Made by a program: the position numbers and the translations under genes. Under the pieces are notes generated by a model. The model was not told where the DNA came from, did no database searches, and worked only from the letters and a program-made list of their open reading frames with translations. Below are positions 43,820 through 55,064 of a stretch of DNA of 64,000 nucleotides, in pieces (the first letter of the stretch is position 1; every line of letters starts with the position of its first letter). Source of the DNA: Lepidonotus clava (lineage: Eukaryota; Annelida; Polychaeta; Phyllodocida; Polynoidae); the NCBI GenBank assembly GCA_936440205.1, contig OW387149.1:11986114-12050113 (forward strand), given 5' to 3'.

Positions 43820-44791
43820 ATGAAAGAAAAGGCAGTCGAGAAGGAGAGTGCTAAGAAACAACCGGCTCAGACCCTTAGGCGGTGGAGTTGGCCGGGCCGG
43901 GGCGGTGTCCGTCCGGACTCGACCGACGCCGGGATTGCCCGGAAGAAGCCAAGGACACCAGCCCGGCGGCCCACCAGAGCGACCACAGGCGGAGCCAAGA
44001 GGTCCGCCAAATCGGCTCCAGCCAAAAAGAAGACAGCAGAGAAAGATTTCTACAATTTATCTGAGGTGAGTGACTCGGAGCCCGAGCCAAGGCTAACGGC
44101 GTTGGCCAAGCCGGTTCAGAAGGAGGAAGCGGTCAACCAACCAGTGCAGATACAGGCCGGCTGGTTCTGGGACCTTACGCAACCACTGTTCCAACTATTT
44201 GAGACTGTTGACGAAATTAGGAGAACAGTAGGACTAGATGTGCCAAAATCAAACAAACAGTTAGCTGAGATTAAAACTCAGGTAGCTCCTTTTATTCAAA
44301 GGACCACACAAAACTCTAAATGCGTCAGGGAAAGTACCAGCCTACAAACAAAACGAGGCGGCCGACCTCTGCCCACTCTGGAAAGGCGATCGGGAGGGGA
44401 ACAGCTAACCGTCGCCGCTCCAGGACTAAAAGTGGAGGTAGCACCCGTTCAACACGCGCCAACCCCACCGGTGGGGAACGGGCCAGCGGGAGCTCCCCTC
44501 CTCCACCACTTACAGCCTGCGGACCCCGCTTGTTTAGACTTGAGCAGCTTGACAACGAGCTGCAACGCCAATCCCTCACCACTGCTATGGAACCAGCAGC
44601 AGTGGACGCCAACCAGCCAGCCGGGGGGCCCACTGTGGCCGAGCCCACTCCCAACGACAAACCCACCGCAAGTACCAAACCCATACCCCTCGAGCCAACC
44701 GTCGTACGACCCAACGGGGGCCGTTTCGGACTGGAACCTACTAGGCCAAGACCCCTCAGAGCAATGCGCCCCTCGTCCTGCGAACGTATGA
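43820..44791 (+). CDS. Extra ORF between pol and env, function unknown
   Basis: 323 residues from a well-placed ATG. The N-terminal 90 are strongly basic (KKPRTPARRPTRATT), followed by an acidic EVSDSEPEPR patch, a short WFWDLTQPLFQLFETVDEI hydrophobic segment near 113-131, and a Pro-rich tail. A second frame (44320-44889) overlaps its 3' half and is also rich in Pro, Arg and Thr. No family recognised. It could be a nucleic-acid-binding accessory protein, or non-coding sequence with composition bias. Confidence 0.45.
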   Translation: MKEKAVEKESAKKQPAQTLRRWSWPGRGGVRPDSTDAGIARKKPRTPARRPTRATTGGAKRSAKSAPAKKKTAEKDFYNLSEVSDSEPEPRLTALAKPVQKEEAVNQPVQIQAGWFWDLTQPLFQLFETVDEIRRTVGLDVPKSNKQLAEIKTQVAPFIQRTTQNSKCVRESTSLQTKRGGRPLPTLERRSGGEQLTVAAPGLKVEVAPVQHAPTPPVGNGPAGAPLLHHLQPADPACLDLSSLTTSCNANPSPLLWNQQQWTPTSQPGGPLWPSPLPTTNPPQVPNPYPSSQPSYDPTGAVSDWNLLGQDPSEQCAPRPANV

Positions 44792-45037
44792 GAGGCTTAA
44801 GAGTCACGGTCACCAAGGATGAGAGCGGGATCATCAGGCGAGTGGTAAATGACAACGGGCAAAACCTCTACGAGCATGTCCCAAACTAAACAGACCAGGA
44901 GGCCCGAGAGGAGAGCATTTTTCGGCGCATGGATGTTAGTAATGCGCAGAAAAATAAGGTAACTTTACTGTGAACATGTTTTAGATAAACTGCAAAATTA
45001 ACTTTCTCAAACTATCGCTAAGGCCAAAACAAGGACA

Positions 45038-47797
45038 ATGAAGTGGCTGGTGCTGTTAGTATTAGCTATAATAGGGGGCATTAGGGGAGTGCATAACGAC
45101 TCCGGCCCACCTGAAGGGCTAGCCCCTAACGCTGAAGTAATAGCTCTAGAACAATATGGAGTAGTGTTAAAACCAGGGAAGTTAATGTCCACCGCGGATA
45201 TAACACACGTTCGACAGGGCTTCCTAATCACTATTCCAAGGAGGCGCCCCTTCAACAAAGCTACCTTTGGCCAGGTATGTCACCGATATCTACAGGGAGG
45301 AGACGCCCTCGATCGGGCCTGCTACCATATCAGGTCGCTGGTCAGTTGGATGGATCAGACGTCACAGGCGCTTAAGGGTCGGTACCGAGAAGTTCTTAAT
45401 GAAACCTTAAGTTCCCTAATAAAAAACACTCAACAAGACCTTCAAAATCAAGAGTCGGAGTTAAAATCTAGTGGAAGGATCAAAAGAATGAAGAAGTTGC
45501 CCACAATGCTAGACGATCCAGGGTGGCCGACCTTTCCTCTTCCAACCTCTTGGAATCAAGGACTGGCGGCTGATGTCAAATATAACAGAGAATTGATTAG
45601 AGTATTGCAGGAGTCTTCGAACCAAATGATCGAAGACTTGGCTCTGATGAATGAAAAACATGACGAGGCTGTCGAAAAGGTTAACCATGTCGTGATAGGC
45701 CTACTGGACAATCTAAGATCACTAAATAAGGCACACAACACGACTCGCCGAAGGTTAAAACTAGTGCAACATAAGGTGGATTGGATGGAACTGTACCTGA
45801 ATATGATACCGGTCGCTCTAGAAGACAAGTTAGGAGAAATGGTGTATCTTCAACTAATGGTAGAGCAAACTCGCGTGTTCAGGAAAGGTGTACAGCGCCT
45901 GACGCGGGGCCAGCTGACTATGGACTTGGTACCCCGCCAATATATGGTCGGAGCGGTCCAGGAAGTGAACAGATATCTGAAGGGGATCCACCCCAGGTTC
46001 CATGTCGCGTTCACAGATCCTTCCTTCTATTACGAGAACAGTCAACCTTCGTTCAAATTCAATGAAACCACTCAGGAATTTATAGTGTATGTAAGGGTGC
46101 CTGTGGTGGCTGATGAACATTTGTTCCGAGTCTACGAAGTACTAACTTTTCCTGTGCCAGTGACGGTTAGGGGGCGACGTAAGAAGGACGCTCTCCAAAT
46201 TGTTAATCTACCCAAAAGTGTCGCCATGTCCATGTCCCGCCAGTATTACGTACCATTGGCTAGTGGCAGTTGGTCAGGTTGTTATGGACAGACCATCACG
46301 CTCTGTAAGGACCTACCTTATATGAAAAAGATTACAGACAACACCTGCACTGCTGCGCTACTGAGGCGCGACGACCTAGCGATCCAAGAAAAATGTGAGC
46401 TGGACTATCTACTGGAAGCAGACTTCGGAGAGATGGCAGTGTATCTAGACGACGGAGATATGCTAGTGGTCAGCGCCGACACCAGAGGCCAAATGATTTG
46501 CAGAAACCAGCCTGCGGTCGGAGTAAACATAGAAAATTATGCAAGGGTTCAGGTGGAATGCGACTGTGCATTCCAAACACAAGGAGCATGGATACCGTAT
46601 AGCTTGCGAAATTGTGACAGGCACACCAGGATCACCACGGTTGTGTACCCACATAATGACCTGTTGGAAGCAGCAAGTCGTGTGAAGGGGTGGGACATGA
46701 ATTTCACGACGTCCAAAAACGAACCCACTATGTTAGAGTCAGACCCTATTCCTGAAACAATTAGGAAAGACCTGCTGGAGATCGAGGAAAGCCTGAAGGC
46801 CAAAATACCTGTAACCTCCTTGGCCAAACGAATACAAAAACACCGTAAAGACTTGGCCAAGGGTATCAAGAAAGCGACCGACCGTTATGAGGTAGAGAAA
46901 CACGCCCCGTGGTTCTCTATAGGCAACTTCGGAGGCGGTTTTGGTCTCCTAACCATCTTTTGCATAGTGGTAGCTGTGACAATTATTGGATGTGTTCTCT
47001 GGAAGTGCTGGCGGAACCACCAAGGCAAGGCTGCCCTGGCCGGACTAACCATGACTTTACCTCGGGCCATGGCCTTGGAAGCGGCGGACCCGGAGGAGCT
47101 GCTGCGCAGTGAAAAGGAACTAACTGGATGCCCGGACACGACCGCCAACCCCACTGCGGTGGCAGTACTTGCTATATTACTGGCAGTACTCGTCATCGCC
47201 ATAGTGGTCCTCGTGTGGCGAAAGTGGAGAAATATTAGAGGAAAAACTGTGGATGGGTTGTACGTACAGTTTGCCAACCCACATATGATAGAAACAATCT
47301 TCCTGGGCGAACTGGCTATGCCTTCAGACCACACTTACACTGAAGGCTATGTGCTCATTAGGGATCTACTGGTGACCCAGCTGTGTCTGAAGTATACTCT
47401 GACGGTAACCTGGGGGGCGCAGCTGATGGGAGCAGCAACTAGACCTGGACAGCACCCATCTAAGGTGCCACTACCCGACACCCTGAGGGTATCTAAAAAA
47501 CTCGCCCGTCTGATGATGAGTAACTTAAAATACAATACCAGGGCCAGACTACTGAGATATTCCTCGGGGCTAGCCACTCCTGTACCCATGGGAGTACCTC
47601 GCCTCATCGACGCAGGGTGGTCCGATGTCGGAGCGGATTGGCCTCAACCGGTGTTGGGACAAGGAACAATGCCTAACGCTCCTCCTAGATCGACCACGCC
47701 CACCTCAACAGCGACCGGAACAGGATCTGCACGAAAGACAATAAGGCCAGGGACATCCGAAATAAATCCAGGAACGGTTTATGAAGTTATCATATGA
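45038..47797 (+). CDS. env: Envelope-like glycoprotein of the LTR element
   Basis: 919 residues from ATG at 45038. A clear signal peptide (MKWLVLLVLAIIGGIRG), a furin-type RIKR site near residue 147, long helical stretches after it, many Cys in the region 410-540, a transmembrane segment near 635-655 (LLTIFCIVVAVTIIGCVLW), a second hydrophobic segment near 707-727 and a long C-terminal tail. Such a layout fits a class-I-like fusion protein of env-bearing Gypsy elements. I cannot assign it to a named env family. It is likely made from a spliced RNA, as in errantiviruses. Confidence 0.72.
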   Translation: MKWLVLLVLAIIGGIRGVHNDSGPPEGLAPNAEVIALEQYGVVLKPGKLMSTADITHVRQGFLITIPRRRPFNKATFGQVCHRYLQGGDALDRACYHIRSLVSWMDQTSQALKGRYREVLNETLSSLIKNTQQDLQNQESELKSSGRIKRMKKLPTMLDDPGWPTFPLPTSWNQGLAADVKYNRELIRVLQESSNQMIEDLALMNEKHDEAVEKVNHVVIGLLDNLRSLNKAHNTTRRRLKLVQHKVDWMELYLNMIPVALEDKLGEMVYLQLMVEQTRVFRKGVQRLTRGQLTMDLVPRQYMVGAVQEVNRYLKGIHPRFHVAFTDPSFYYENSQPSFKFNETTQEFIVYVRVPVVADEHLFRVYEVLTFPVPVTVRGRRKKDALQIVNLPKSVAMSMSRQYYVPLASGSWSGCYGQTITLCKDLPYMKKITDNTCTAALLRRDDLAIQEKCELDYLLEADFGEMAVYLDDGDMLVVSADTRGQMICRNQPAVGVNIENYARVQVECDCAFQTQGAWIPYSLRNCDRHTRITTVVYPHNDLLEAASRVKGWDMNFTTSKNEPTMLESDPIPETIRKDLLEIEESLKAKIPVTSLAKRIQKHRKDLAKGIKKATDRYEVEKHAPWFSIGNFGGGFGLLTIFCIVVAVTIIGCVLWKCWRNHQGKAALAGLTMTLPRAMALEAADPEELLRSEKELTGCPDTTANPTAVAVLAILLAVLVIAIVVLVWRKWRNIRGKTVDGLYVQFANPHMIETIFLGELAMPSDHTYTEGYVLIRDLLVTQLCLKYTLTVTWGAQLMGAATRPGQHPSKVPLPDTLRVSKKLARLMMSNLKYNTRARLLRYSSGLATPVPMGVPRLIDAGWSDVGADWPQPVLGQGTMPNAPPRSTTPTSTATGTGSARKTIRPGTSEINPGTVYEVII

Positions 47798-48693
47798 CAA
47801 TGTAACGAGTGGTAAAACCTGACCTAGTACTGTACAAGTAAAATTGGTGAATTAATAACACAGAGGTACGAATACTAAAACTAAAATGTTACAGGAAGTT
47901 CGCTGGGCAATACCTGTTTGGGTAGGTAGGGTTCTGTTGACTAGCCTGATCAATAAGGATTCACCAGTCAGGAAAAACTTAGTTCGGGTAGGCTGGTCCA
48001 ACCGTCTCTCTATGGACCCATGGGTTATCTAAATTTCTCTCAAGTCGAGTGTCCCATGCCCGGTAGCCTAGCTCAACACTCTAATTGTTATTGATTTGGC
48101 AACTCTTTTAAAGTAGGGAACTATTTGGAACCGATCCTAGTGTCGCAAAATTTTAGCATTTTAAAAGAAAAACTCAAAATTCTGTATAAAACCTAAGAGC
48201 GCTCAACGGGACCAATGCTCCCAACGAGCGAAGTGAACTTCCCCAAGCAAGTACCATCTACACCTGACCCCTGTGCTGTTGTTACCGCTAGGATCGGGCT
48301 GCAGTACAGGAGCCACTTGGGGAACGCCACTGTCTATTCTTTAGCATGCTTACATATGTACTCTTCTCAAAGATGAGGGGGTTGCACAAACAGCAGGAGC
48401 CTGCCCACAGGCCTGGTGTCAGTGGTGCCTGACAGGAGGCAGGACGTTGGGGTTACGCGTCACCGACGCTGCGAAGGGCACTGGGGTGGACGCCCGACCA
48501 TGGCAGTCACTATGCCCCGGGTGGATTGGCTCCTGACAAGCGGTCCCTTCATCACAAAAAAAATCGACGAGTAGAAAGAAATTTACCTAAAAACTAATAT
48601 ATAAAGCAAACCAATATTTGTGTAACTAAGAGTTCTTCCTCAGGGAATTTTGGGCAAAATATAATAAGAACGCAGAATAATTAGTAACATTCT

Positions 48694-48704
48694 CAGGGGG
48701 GACG
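48694..48704 (+). promoter_or_regulatory. Purine-tract candidate 1
   Basis: CAGGGGGGACG, followed six bases on by TGTGACAGC. It looks like a polypurine tract next to an LTR-type TG start but lies 5.3 kb before the 3' LTR. Confidence 0.35.
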
Positions 48705-49365
48705 CTCTGTGACAGCACACAAGAGTACCTTATACGTGGCTCGTTTGCTCCTGGCATAGACACGCTGCAGCGGCAAGGATATGTGCAAATCCTGACAAGG
48801 CGTGCTATATTTGGGAGCTATAACGGAGGTCACAAGGAAATGTAGTTACGGGACAACAGCGAATTGGTGACATTCACAGGGTGCTCGGCTCTCTCTCACT
48901 ATATCGCGACTCCCTCAGACGGGACAAGCTATCCCTGGGGGGGAGAAGCTGTAGCGAAAACTCACAAGGCGGTGGAGCGAGGTGCTGTCCTTATTAATAG
49001 CCCCGTCGTCTTGGTTATGTGTAAATGACCACTGAATCACCGTATGTCTTAGGTCAAAGGATCCTGACTTTAACATAAAAGTCAGGATCCAACGACAACT
49101 AGTATATGTACAACTGCCCATAATTCAAGACCAAATTATTTAGACTACTTTTAGACCAGTTTTAATCGGGACAGAGACAAAAAACGGCAAGAAGTCAAGT
49201 TTCGACCCGGGTAAAAATTAGAAATAATTAAAATTAATAAAGGAAATGAGCGGCTTCAGAGCTGACCGCCGTCGAGGAAAATAAAATAAAATAAATAAAT
49301 GAAAATTAGTCTTGACCGCCGTCGTGGCGCTAAAAGTATCCAGGTCTCCGCTCAACAGTTGAGCT

Positions 49366-49379
49366 GAAGAGGGGGGACA
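49366..49379 (+). promoter_or_regulatory. Purine-tract candidate 2
   Basis: GAAGAGGGGGGACA followed by TGGATTACTG. The best polypurine tract in the element, yet 4.6 kb before the 3' LTR. It could be an internal tract or the old boundary of a second element. Confidence 0.4.
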
Positions 49380-52083
49380 TGGATTACTGATTCCCTGATG
49401 AACAAGCTACAATAAACTTGGTTGACACCCAAAGCTAATAGGATTACCCAATCTATTAGAAAGGAGATAAAAAAAAATTCTAACTCTGTCTTTAGCACTA
49501 CCTATCCCTGCCCGGCATGCGCATAGTTAGGATAAGCTGGGGGCGGAGTCTTTTCAGGAGTAGTCTTGACTCTCCACAAGAGAAACGGGCATAGACCTGA
49601 ACAAGAAAACGGGTTTAACCTTGTACTGTACTTCGGTAAAGGCCCGACTTACTAGGTGCTGTCTGGAAGTAAGTGATCTAAGGAGATGCAATTACACATC
49701 TCTATAATTTAAAGGGGGTGTAGGCTGCATATTAAAAAAAAAAAAAATATATATGCAGTCTGCTCCCAATTATAGCAATGGAAACTCGGTGCTACCCATT
49801 CTGGTCCTATGAATGGGAAAGTACCGACAAACCACGTGTAACTAATAAGGACCGGGAATCAGATCAGAAATGAACCTGAATCTGAGACCCGATCCTCTAG
49901 TGATAACTAAGCAAGGAACGAATAATCTCGACCTCCCTTGTACAGTTAATACTTAATGTCCTTTAATGACATTTATACCTCACGGAATGAAAACGCTACC
50001 CCACCGCTAGTCATGTGGTTTTTCCATATAATGTAGTGTATACGGTAGACAATGAGATGTTACTGGTAACATAGGTATAATAATTATTCAGTGAACTGTT
50101 TGGAGTTGGTGGCGCACCCGTTTGCATTATCAGAAGGGCGCCGCTACCCAATATAAAGTGGAACTCGGTCTTCAGACCCCAGGCTGAATGTAGGGGGTGA
50201 ACGCCGAGTTACCACCTATAACTAGCAGAAAGAGAAGGGATTTTGTCGTAACAAAATCAATCAATAAGAACAAAACTGGGGTTTTAGAGCGGATACTTCA
50301 CAAAATGGAGTCAAATATGTTAGAACAGGTGTCGCCCTTGAAGGGGGTGTTAACTTGTTTGCGTATAAATCTTTGGAGTGTGTTGGGTAATTATTCTACC
50401 ACACTGTACAGAAAGAGTGTTATCAGGAGTATTGAACCTTGTGACCTCTTAAGGTAAATCATCAGGGATCCAATTCCTATAATTATTCTTATCTCCCCAT
50501 GAGGTCGGTTAGGGAATCTGAGCGGGACAGTTTTGCATCACCTCTCGGGCACTCATGAAACCTTTGTAGGTGGATGTTCTTGTGACGGCTCAGTCTCGAC
50601 CTGTGAGCATAGGCTCCCACTCATTCATCACGAGGATATCACTGTCTGAGATGTTTGGCAATCTCGGGCACTGATAAGCGTGGCTTCTGCGTTCAATGGA
50701 ACGGCGCCTACTAAGGCCTGATCTATGAATGTACGAACTCCCACGGTGTACACACATGTATCTCTGCTTGGGACGCTTGATAATCTTTGTGGTGTTGGTG
50801 CCTTTCTAGCTCTTAATAAGAATACCATTCCTTCTTTCATTATATTCATACAGAATCTTCATCTGGGAGTTCATTCAGTGTCTTAGAGACTTCATCTCGG
50901 TCTCCTCACAGTAGTATTTTTTCCCCTTCGAGACGACTTTGACAATAATACTCACTCTAACACTTATTCTAACACAATGACACTGACGAAGTCTTGCTGT
51001 TAGACTAAAACATGGGATGGGTATCTGTGGCCTTCACCACTACATCTCAAACTTACCTTGGAGTCGCCAACAGCTCGTTGGACGGCTCCACCTGTGGTGT
51101 CGCCTTACGTGGCCGACACGTCAATCTTTCCAGTACTCTGTAAGGGGGACAACTCATCAAAGAATTCTGTCACAGCCAATCTAATGCTGGACAATCTGGA
51201 CCAAAATACTTGGTCACCAACAGTTAATAGTATCAAATAATACCATAATACCAATACGGTACAAATCACCCACACTCCAAAACGCCTATTTAAATCGGTA
51301 ATGTCAACAAACCACTAGTTAGGAAAACCTCCTATTATCGCCCAACCACGCGCGAAGTAAAATGTTTGATCATGTTCGCCTAAGCAATCCCTCCCACTAA
51401 AATTATATAGCCTGACGCTTTTCAGTGCCAACCGTGTCACATTGCTTCAGTTACATCACCCTAACATACCGCAGGACCTGGAAAAGATAATAAGTTTAGT
51501 ACGAAAGATCCTGACTCTCGGCCCGCGCCCACCATCTTGGAACCAAAAGTAAACACTAGGTGGCCACCCACGCTACCCGTTACTAAAATTACCAGCGAAA
51601 CACAGTTTCTGGTTCCGGGAGTGACATCAGCTTCCGGAATACAACCACGTGAGGGCGAGCTGAGAACCACCAAGAAGAATTTGGCCAACAATCTCCTTAA
51701 AATCTACGATTAGTAGCCTGCCTAACATGCAAGAAACGGTGGGAAAAGGAAGATACAACTTACCCGGTCTCGGAGCGGTCGAGGCTTGGACCAACACGAC
51801 GAGGGGAGGGCACCCGGTGGCGGGCGAGGAGACGAGGGGGACGACGCCCGGCAACGGCAGAAGAAACCCCAAACGGCTCCGACGAGTCGCCCCGAACAGT
51901 CCGGCAAAAACAGCCACAAAGAAAAACATCTAGTCCTTGGTGGTCCGATCACTGGCCGGGAATTGGATCCGATGAACACTTGATGATTGTTAAAAATAAT
52001 GTTTATGGCTCAATCACTAACCGGGAATTAAGACCCACTAATCACCGCAGGAAATCGGTATGTACAGGGGAGAAGGGGGTGGT

Positions 52084-52734
52084 CTAGAGGGGAGCTATTG
52101 GGAGCTGGCGAAGGAGCCGGCCCAGGGCGCGAGCCCACCGTCGAAGCTGTCGGTGGGTCGGCACGAAACCGTCCACGAACTCTCGGTAGTCGTGGACGGT
52201 GAAGGCCCCGTCTGCAGTCTGACGCGTGATGTGGAGGCGATGACCCAGGTCGGCTGTTGGAACGCCAAACCAGCGGTTGGCATGGCGAACCTCCCGGTTG
52301 ACCCGGGGCACCAGGTGGTTCATCCATCGTTGGAAATGCGCGTCCTCGCACGTCAGATCCCAAGACTCCGTGTTGATGCCCGTCACGGTGGTAAACATCA
52401 CGGTGGCGGGGGCTGGGTGACTACGCAGGTTAAGAAAGGCCCTGTTAAGCGTTTCCCCGTAAAAGGTCACCGCGGCCGTAGTGGAGGAGAAGAGGGGAAT
52501 GTATAACTCCAGCTCCGCGTCCCAACGTAAAATGTCCAGGAGATTGACCACGACCACTAACAGGTCGTCGGGCCACACGCTATGGTGCGCGAAAGCCGCC
52601 CCGGCTAAATCGGCAGTCCCGGCGTCTACGCACTCCACCACGGTCACACTGTGGGCTGTATCCCCGACGATCAGGTCGTTGTAATCCTCGATCCCGCTCT
52701 CCCTTTGACTGCAGAAAACTGCGACCCGGGCCAT
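52084..52734 (-). CDS. Antisense ORF in the 3' region of the LTR element
   Basis: 216 residues on the strand opposite to gag-pol-env, start codon in a strong context (AACAATGG). The sequence is not low-complexity: VVECVDAGTADLAGAAFAHH, WPDDLLVVVVNLLDIL, a TTVTGIN turn and a C-terminal HDYREFVDGFVP..RRWARAL block. The order of blocks recalls SGNH-type hydrolase-like proteins that I associate with some retroelements of aquatic animals. That is from memory and uncertain. An independent promoter would be needed. Confidence 0.55.
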   Translation of the reverse strand: MARVAVFCSQRESGIEDYNDLIVGDTAHSVTVVECVDAGTADLAGAAFAHHSVWPDDLLVVVVNLLDILRWDAELELYIPLFSSTTAAVTFYGETLNRAFLNLRSHPAPATVMFTTVTGINTESWDLTCEDAHFQRWMNHLVPRVNREVRHANRWFGVPTADLGHRLHITRQTADGAFTVHDYREFVDGFVPTHRQLRRWARALGRLLRQLPIAPL

Positions 52735-52824
52735 TGTTAAAAGAGAGTGAAAAAGATAAAAAAAAGCGAGACAAAGTGAAAAATACGTCCTCTCCGACCA
52801 AAAAGATGAGCGACACTGATTAAA

Positions 52825-52832
52825 ATGACGTC
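52825..52832 (-). promoter_or_regulatory. CRE palindrome upstream of the antisense ORF
   Basis: TGACGTCA, the full CREB/ATF site, lies about 90 bases before the antisense start codon. Motif-based guess at an antisense promoter. Confidence 0.35.
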
Positions 52833-53974
52833 AAAACGAGGCTAATTTGGAAAACCCCTTTTTGATCCAAAAGATCCAAATTCTGAAATCGGCTAGCATG
52901 ATCAAAGCATCGTATAATTTCGTATAAAATCTGTGCTAAACTAAAGTTTAGGTCCCCAACCAACATAATCAAGCGCCAGAATTAATTCATATCGGCCCAA
53001 AATATCAGGTCGAACAATCAAACTTGAAAGTTTGATCGAAGCAGAAATTTGCCATCCGGGCGCTTCGCGCCCGAAGGATCCAAATCGAGGTCAAACCTTG
53101 GGGGGGAACTCCAGTCAAGCGTCCCGCTAAGTACACGTGTACTAAGTATAGCTGGCGGACGCGTGACGGGAATGGTGGTATTTTCTGGTTCCAACTGCTC
53201 GGTACTACTAAACCCGATACAGAGACCTTGTATTTATTGTAAATAATGTTGTTATGGTTGAAGTTTGGTTTAAATTTGACACGCATTGTATCATGAAAGT
53301 TGTTCGTTCAAAATGTCCGAATTCTCTGTATTGACTTATGTTGTGTTAATTTGTTCTGAAATTGGATTTGATGTACACTTGCTACTCTTAGAAGGTTAAG
53401 ACAACCCTACACTGTATATATGTTGAGTTCTGTTGACTTGTGTTACAAATCATAAATATCAGAAACTGTACACGCGCGTACTAAGTCAAAACTGAATTTG
53501 TCACCTTATGCACGGGTGTCGCAATCTTTGAATCTTAAAATCAGCTAACAATGCTGAGAACTGACTTTAATGTACAAGGCACGTACTAAGTGAATACCTA
53601 AAAATGACGAATACTTCATTCTCTACGGTTGACTTTGTCATTTTGTAACCATGATTATGTCATCATCTACGTTGTTATCTAAATAATCATGTTATCAAAT
53701 TTTAACACTTACCTTGTCATTTTATGAAAGAATTCTGCTAACTTTGAGCTTCAAAATGTGGACATCAACTCAATGAATAATTTCACTGTGAATTTGTGTT
53801 GAAACCGGATCTACAAATCTATTGATACTGTGTTGAATGTACCACGAGAGTCAAGGCCACCCCACCATGGTTTAACAAATATATCCAATCATCAAAATTG
53901 GGAGCTCATTATATTCATTTGGTTTGAGCTATGTCGTCCACCTCCTTAAACTCAAACACCTGACCGCCGTCGAA

Positions 53975-54592
53975 TGTACTAATGGCTTAGTACTTTTTAT
54001 ACATTGTCATAATATATGATCCAACAAGGATCAGGCTTAGCAAGTCTACTTCTAGTCTACTCCTAGGAGGAATATCTTACGCTCCTAGCGCCACCTGTTA
54101 ACCAGTATAAAAGGCGCTGCAAGGTAGGGAGCGAGCAGTTAGTGAAAAGTTTGTGAGTTAGTTGGTTAGAAGAAACATGTTTAACCAAGGAGTTATACCT
54201 GGAGTAAGTACATCGACTCCGTGTAACAGACTGGAGTTTACCAATACCCACTACCTCGGACATAGGATTGTGTTAGAGCTAAATGCTAGAATGGTCTAGA
54301 AGGCGTTGGAGCAACTCGTGTTCTAAATGTGGTTGATTGCTGATAGGAGATGGGAGGTGGACTGATGAAGACTTATACATGGTGGCTTTGACTCGGGATG
54401 AGATGTTTATTGAATAAAACCCTTTCATATTAAGAAGCTCCCTCATCGTTCATTTCTTTTGAACTATTGGGAAATGAATGGACAAACTTTAAACGCGGTC
54501 TGAATTACTCAGACATTCTGGAAAGCAACTTACGAAGACTTGGATATACACGAATCTTACGCAGTCTTAAATCAAACATCAACAATAGTTCA
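53975..54592 (+). repeat. 3' LTR (618 bp)
   Basis: Same start, end, length and internal signals as the 5' LTR (TATA at 54106, AATAAA at 54413). The base before it is not a purine tract but TGACCGCCGTCGAA. Confidence 0.93.
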
Positions 54593-54888
54593 AAATATCC
54601 AACGGTAAAGCTTTGGGGGCACCCTTACCAATAACTACTATAGGTGCCCCCAAATGGGCCTTGATTCCCGTTACCAAGGTCTATCACATGATTCTTAAAG
54701 TATCTTAACATATCATAAACCAGAAAATAGCTGCTTTTTACATCTATCGTGTGATATAAGTAATTGAAATAAAGATTAATAAATCGAAAATAAATAGGGC
54801 TTGACAGCTGAATTTTGAATTTTTCTTCTCATTTTTTTGAACAATTTCTCACTTGATAATTAATAAACAGCAGACACTTTTCAGATAT

Positions 54889-55064
54889 GTTAAAAACATT
54901 CCTCTTGAGGGTAGAATGTCTCAAAATTTTGATTAGGGCCTGATCCATTTTTTATTGAATGTAGAATTTTTTTCAATATTTTTTACATTTTACACAATAA
55001 AAAATAAGCAAAGCCCTTAATCAAAATTTTTGAGATGCACTTCCCTCAAGATGAATATTTTTAG
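54889..55064. repeat. Fold-back repeat, arms about 52 bp
   Basis: Left arm TTAAAAACATTCCTCTTGAG to TTTTGATTAGGGCC (54889-54940) pairs with 55011-55064. Likely a short MITE. Confidence 0.65.

Larger units (their letters stand above)
47798..53974. other. 6.2-kb 3' region of the LTR element
   Basis: No sense ORF of note. It holds TATA-like sites (GTATAAAACC near 48184, CAATATAAAG near 50151), two purine-rich tracts, three copies of TGACCGCCGTCG (49263, 49313, 53961), a GC-rich stretch with the antisense ORF, and an AT-rich end. Unusually long for a region between env and 3' LTR. Confidence 0.55.
34871..54592 (+). mobile_element. 19.7-kb envelope-bearing Ty3/Gypsy-type LTR element
   Basis: Bounded by 618-bp direct LTRs (34871-35488 and 53975-54592), TG...CA ends, with AAAT on both flanks (34867-34870 and 54593-54596). 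Order: LTR, primer-binding site, gag, pol (PR-RT-RNaseH-INT), an extra ORF, an env-like ORF, a 6-kb 3' region with an antisense ORF, LTR. The pol order and integrase C-terminal GPF region place it with Ty3/Gypsy. The two LTRs look identical by eye, so insertion was recent. The element looks whole; I see no break in its main frames. It is about twice the usual length for env-bearing Gypsy elements. Confidence 0.9.

Noticed and set aside
34959-54263. 66-residue minus-strand frame present twice
   Set aside because: It lies in both LTRs. The identical translation only confirms LTR identity.
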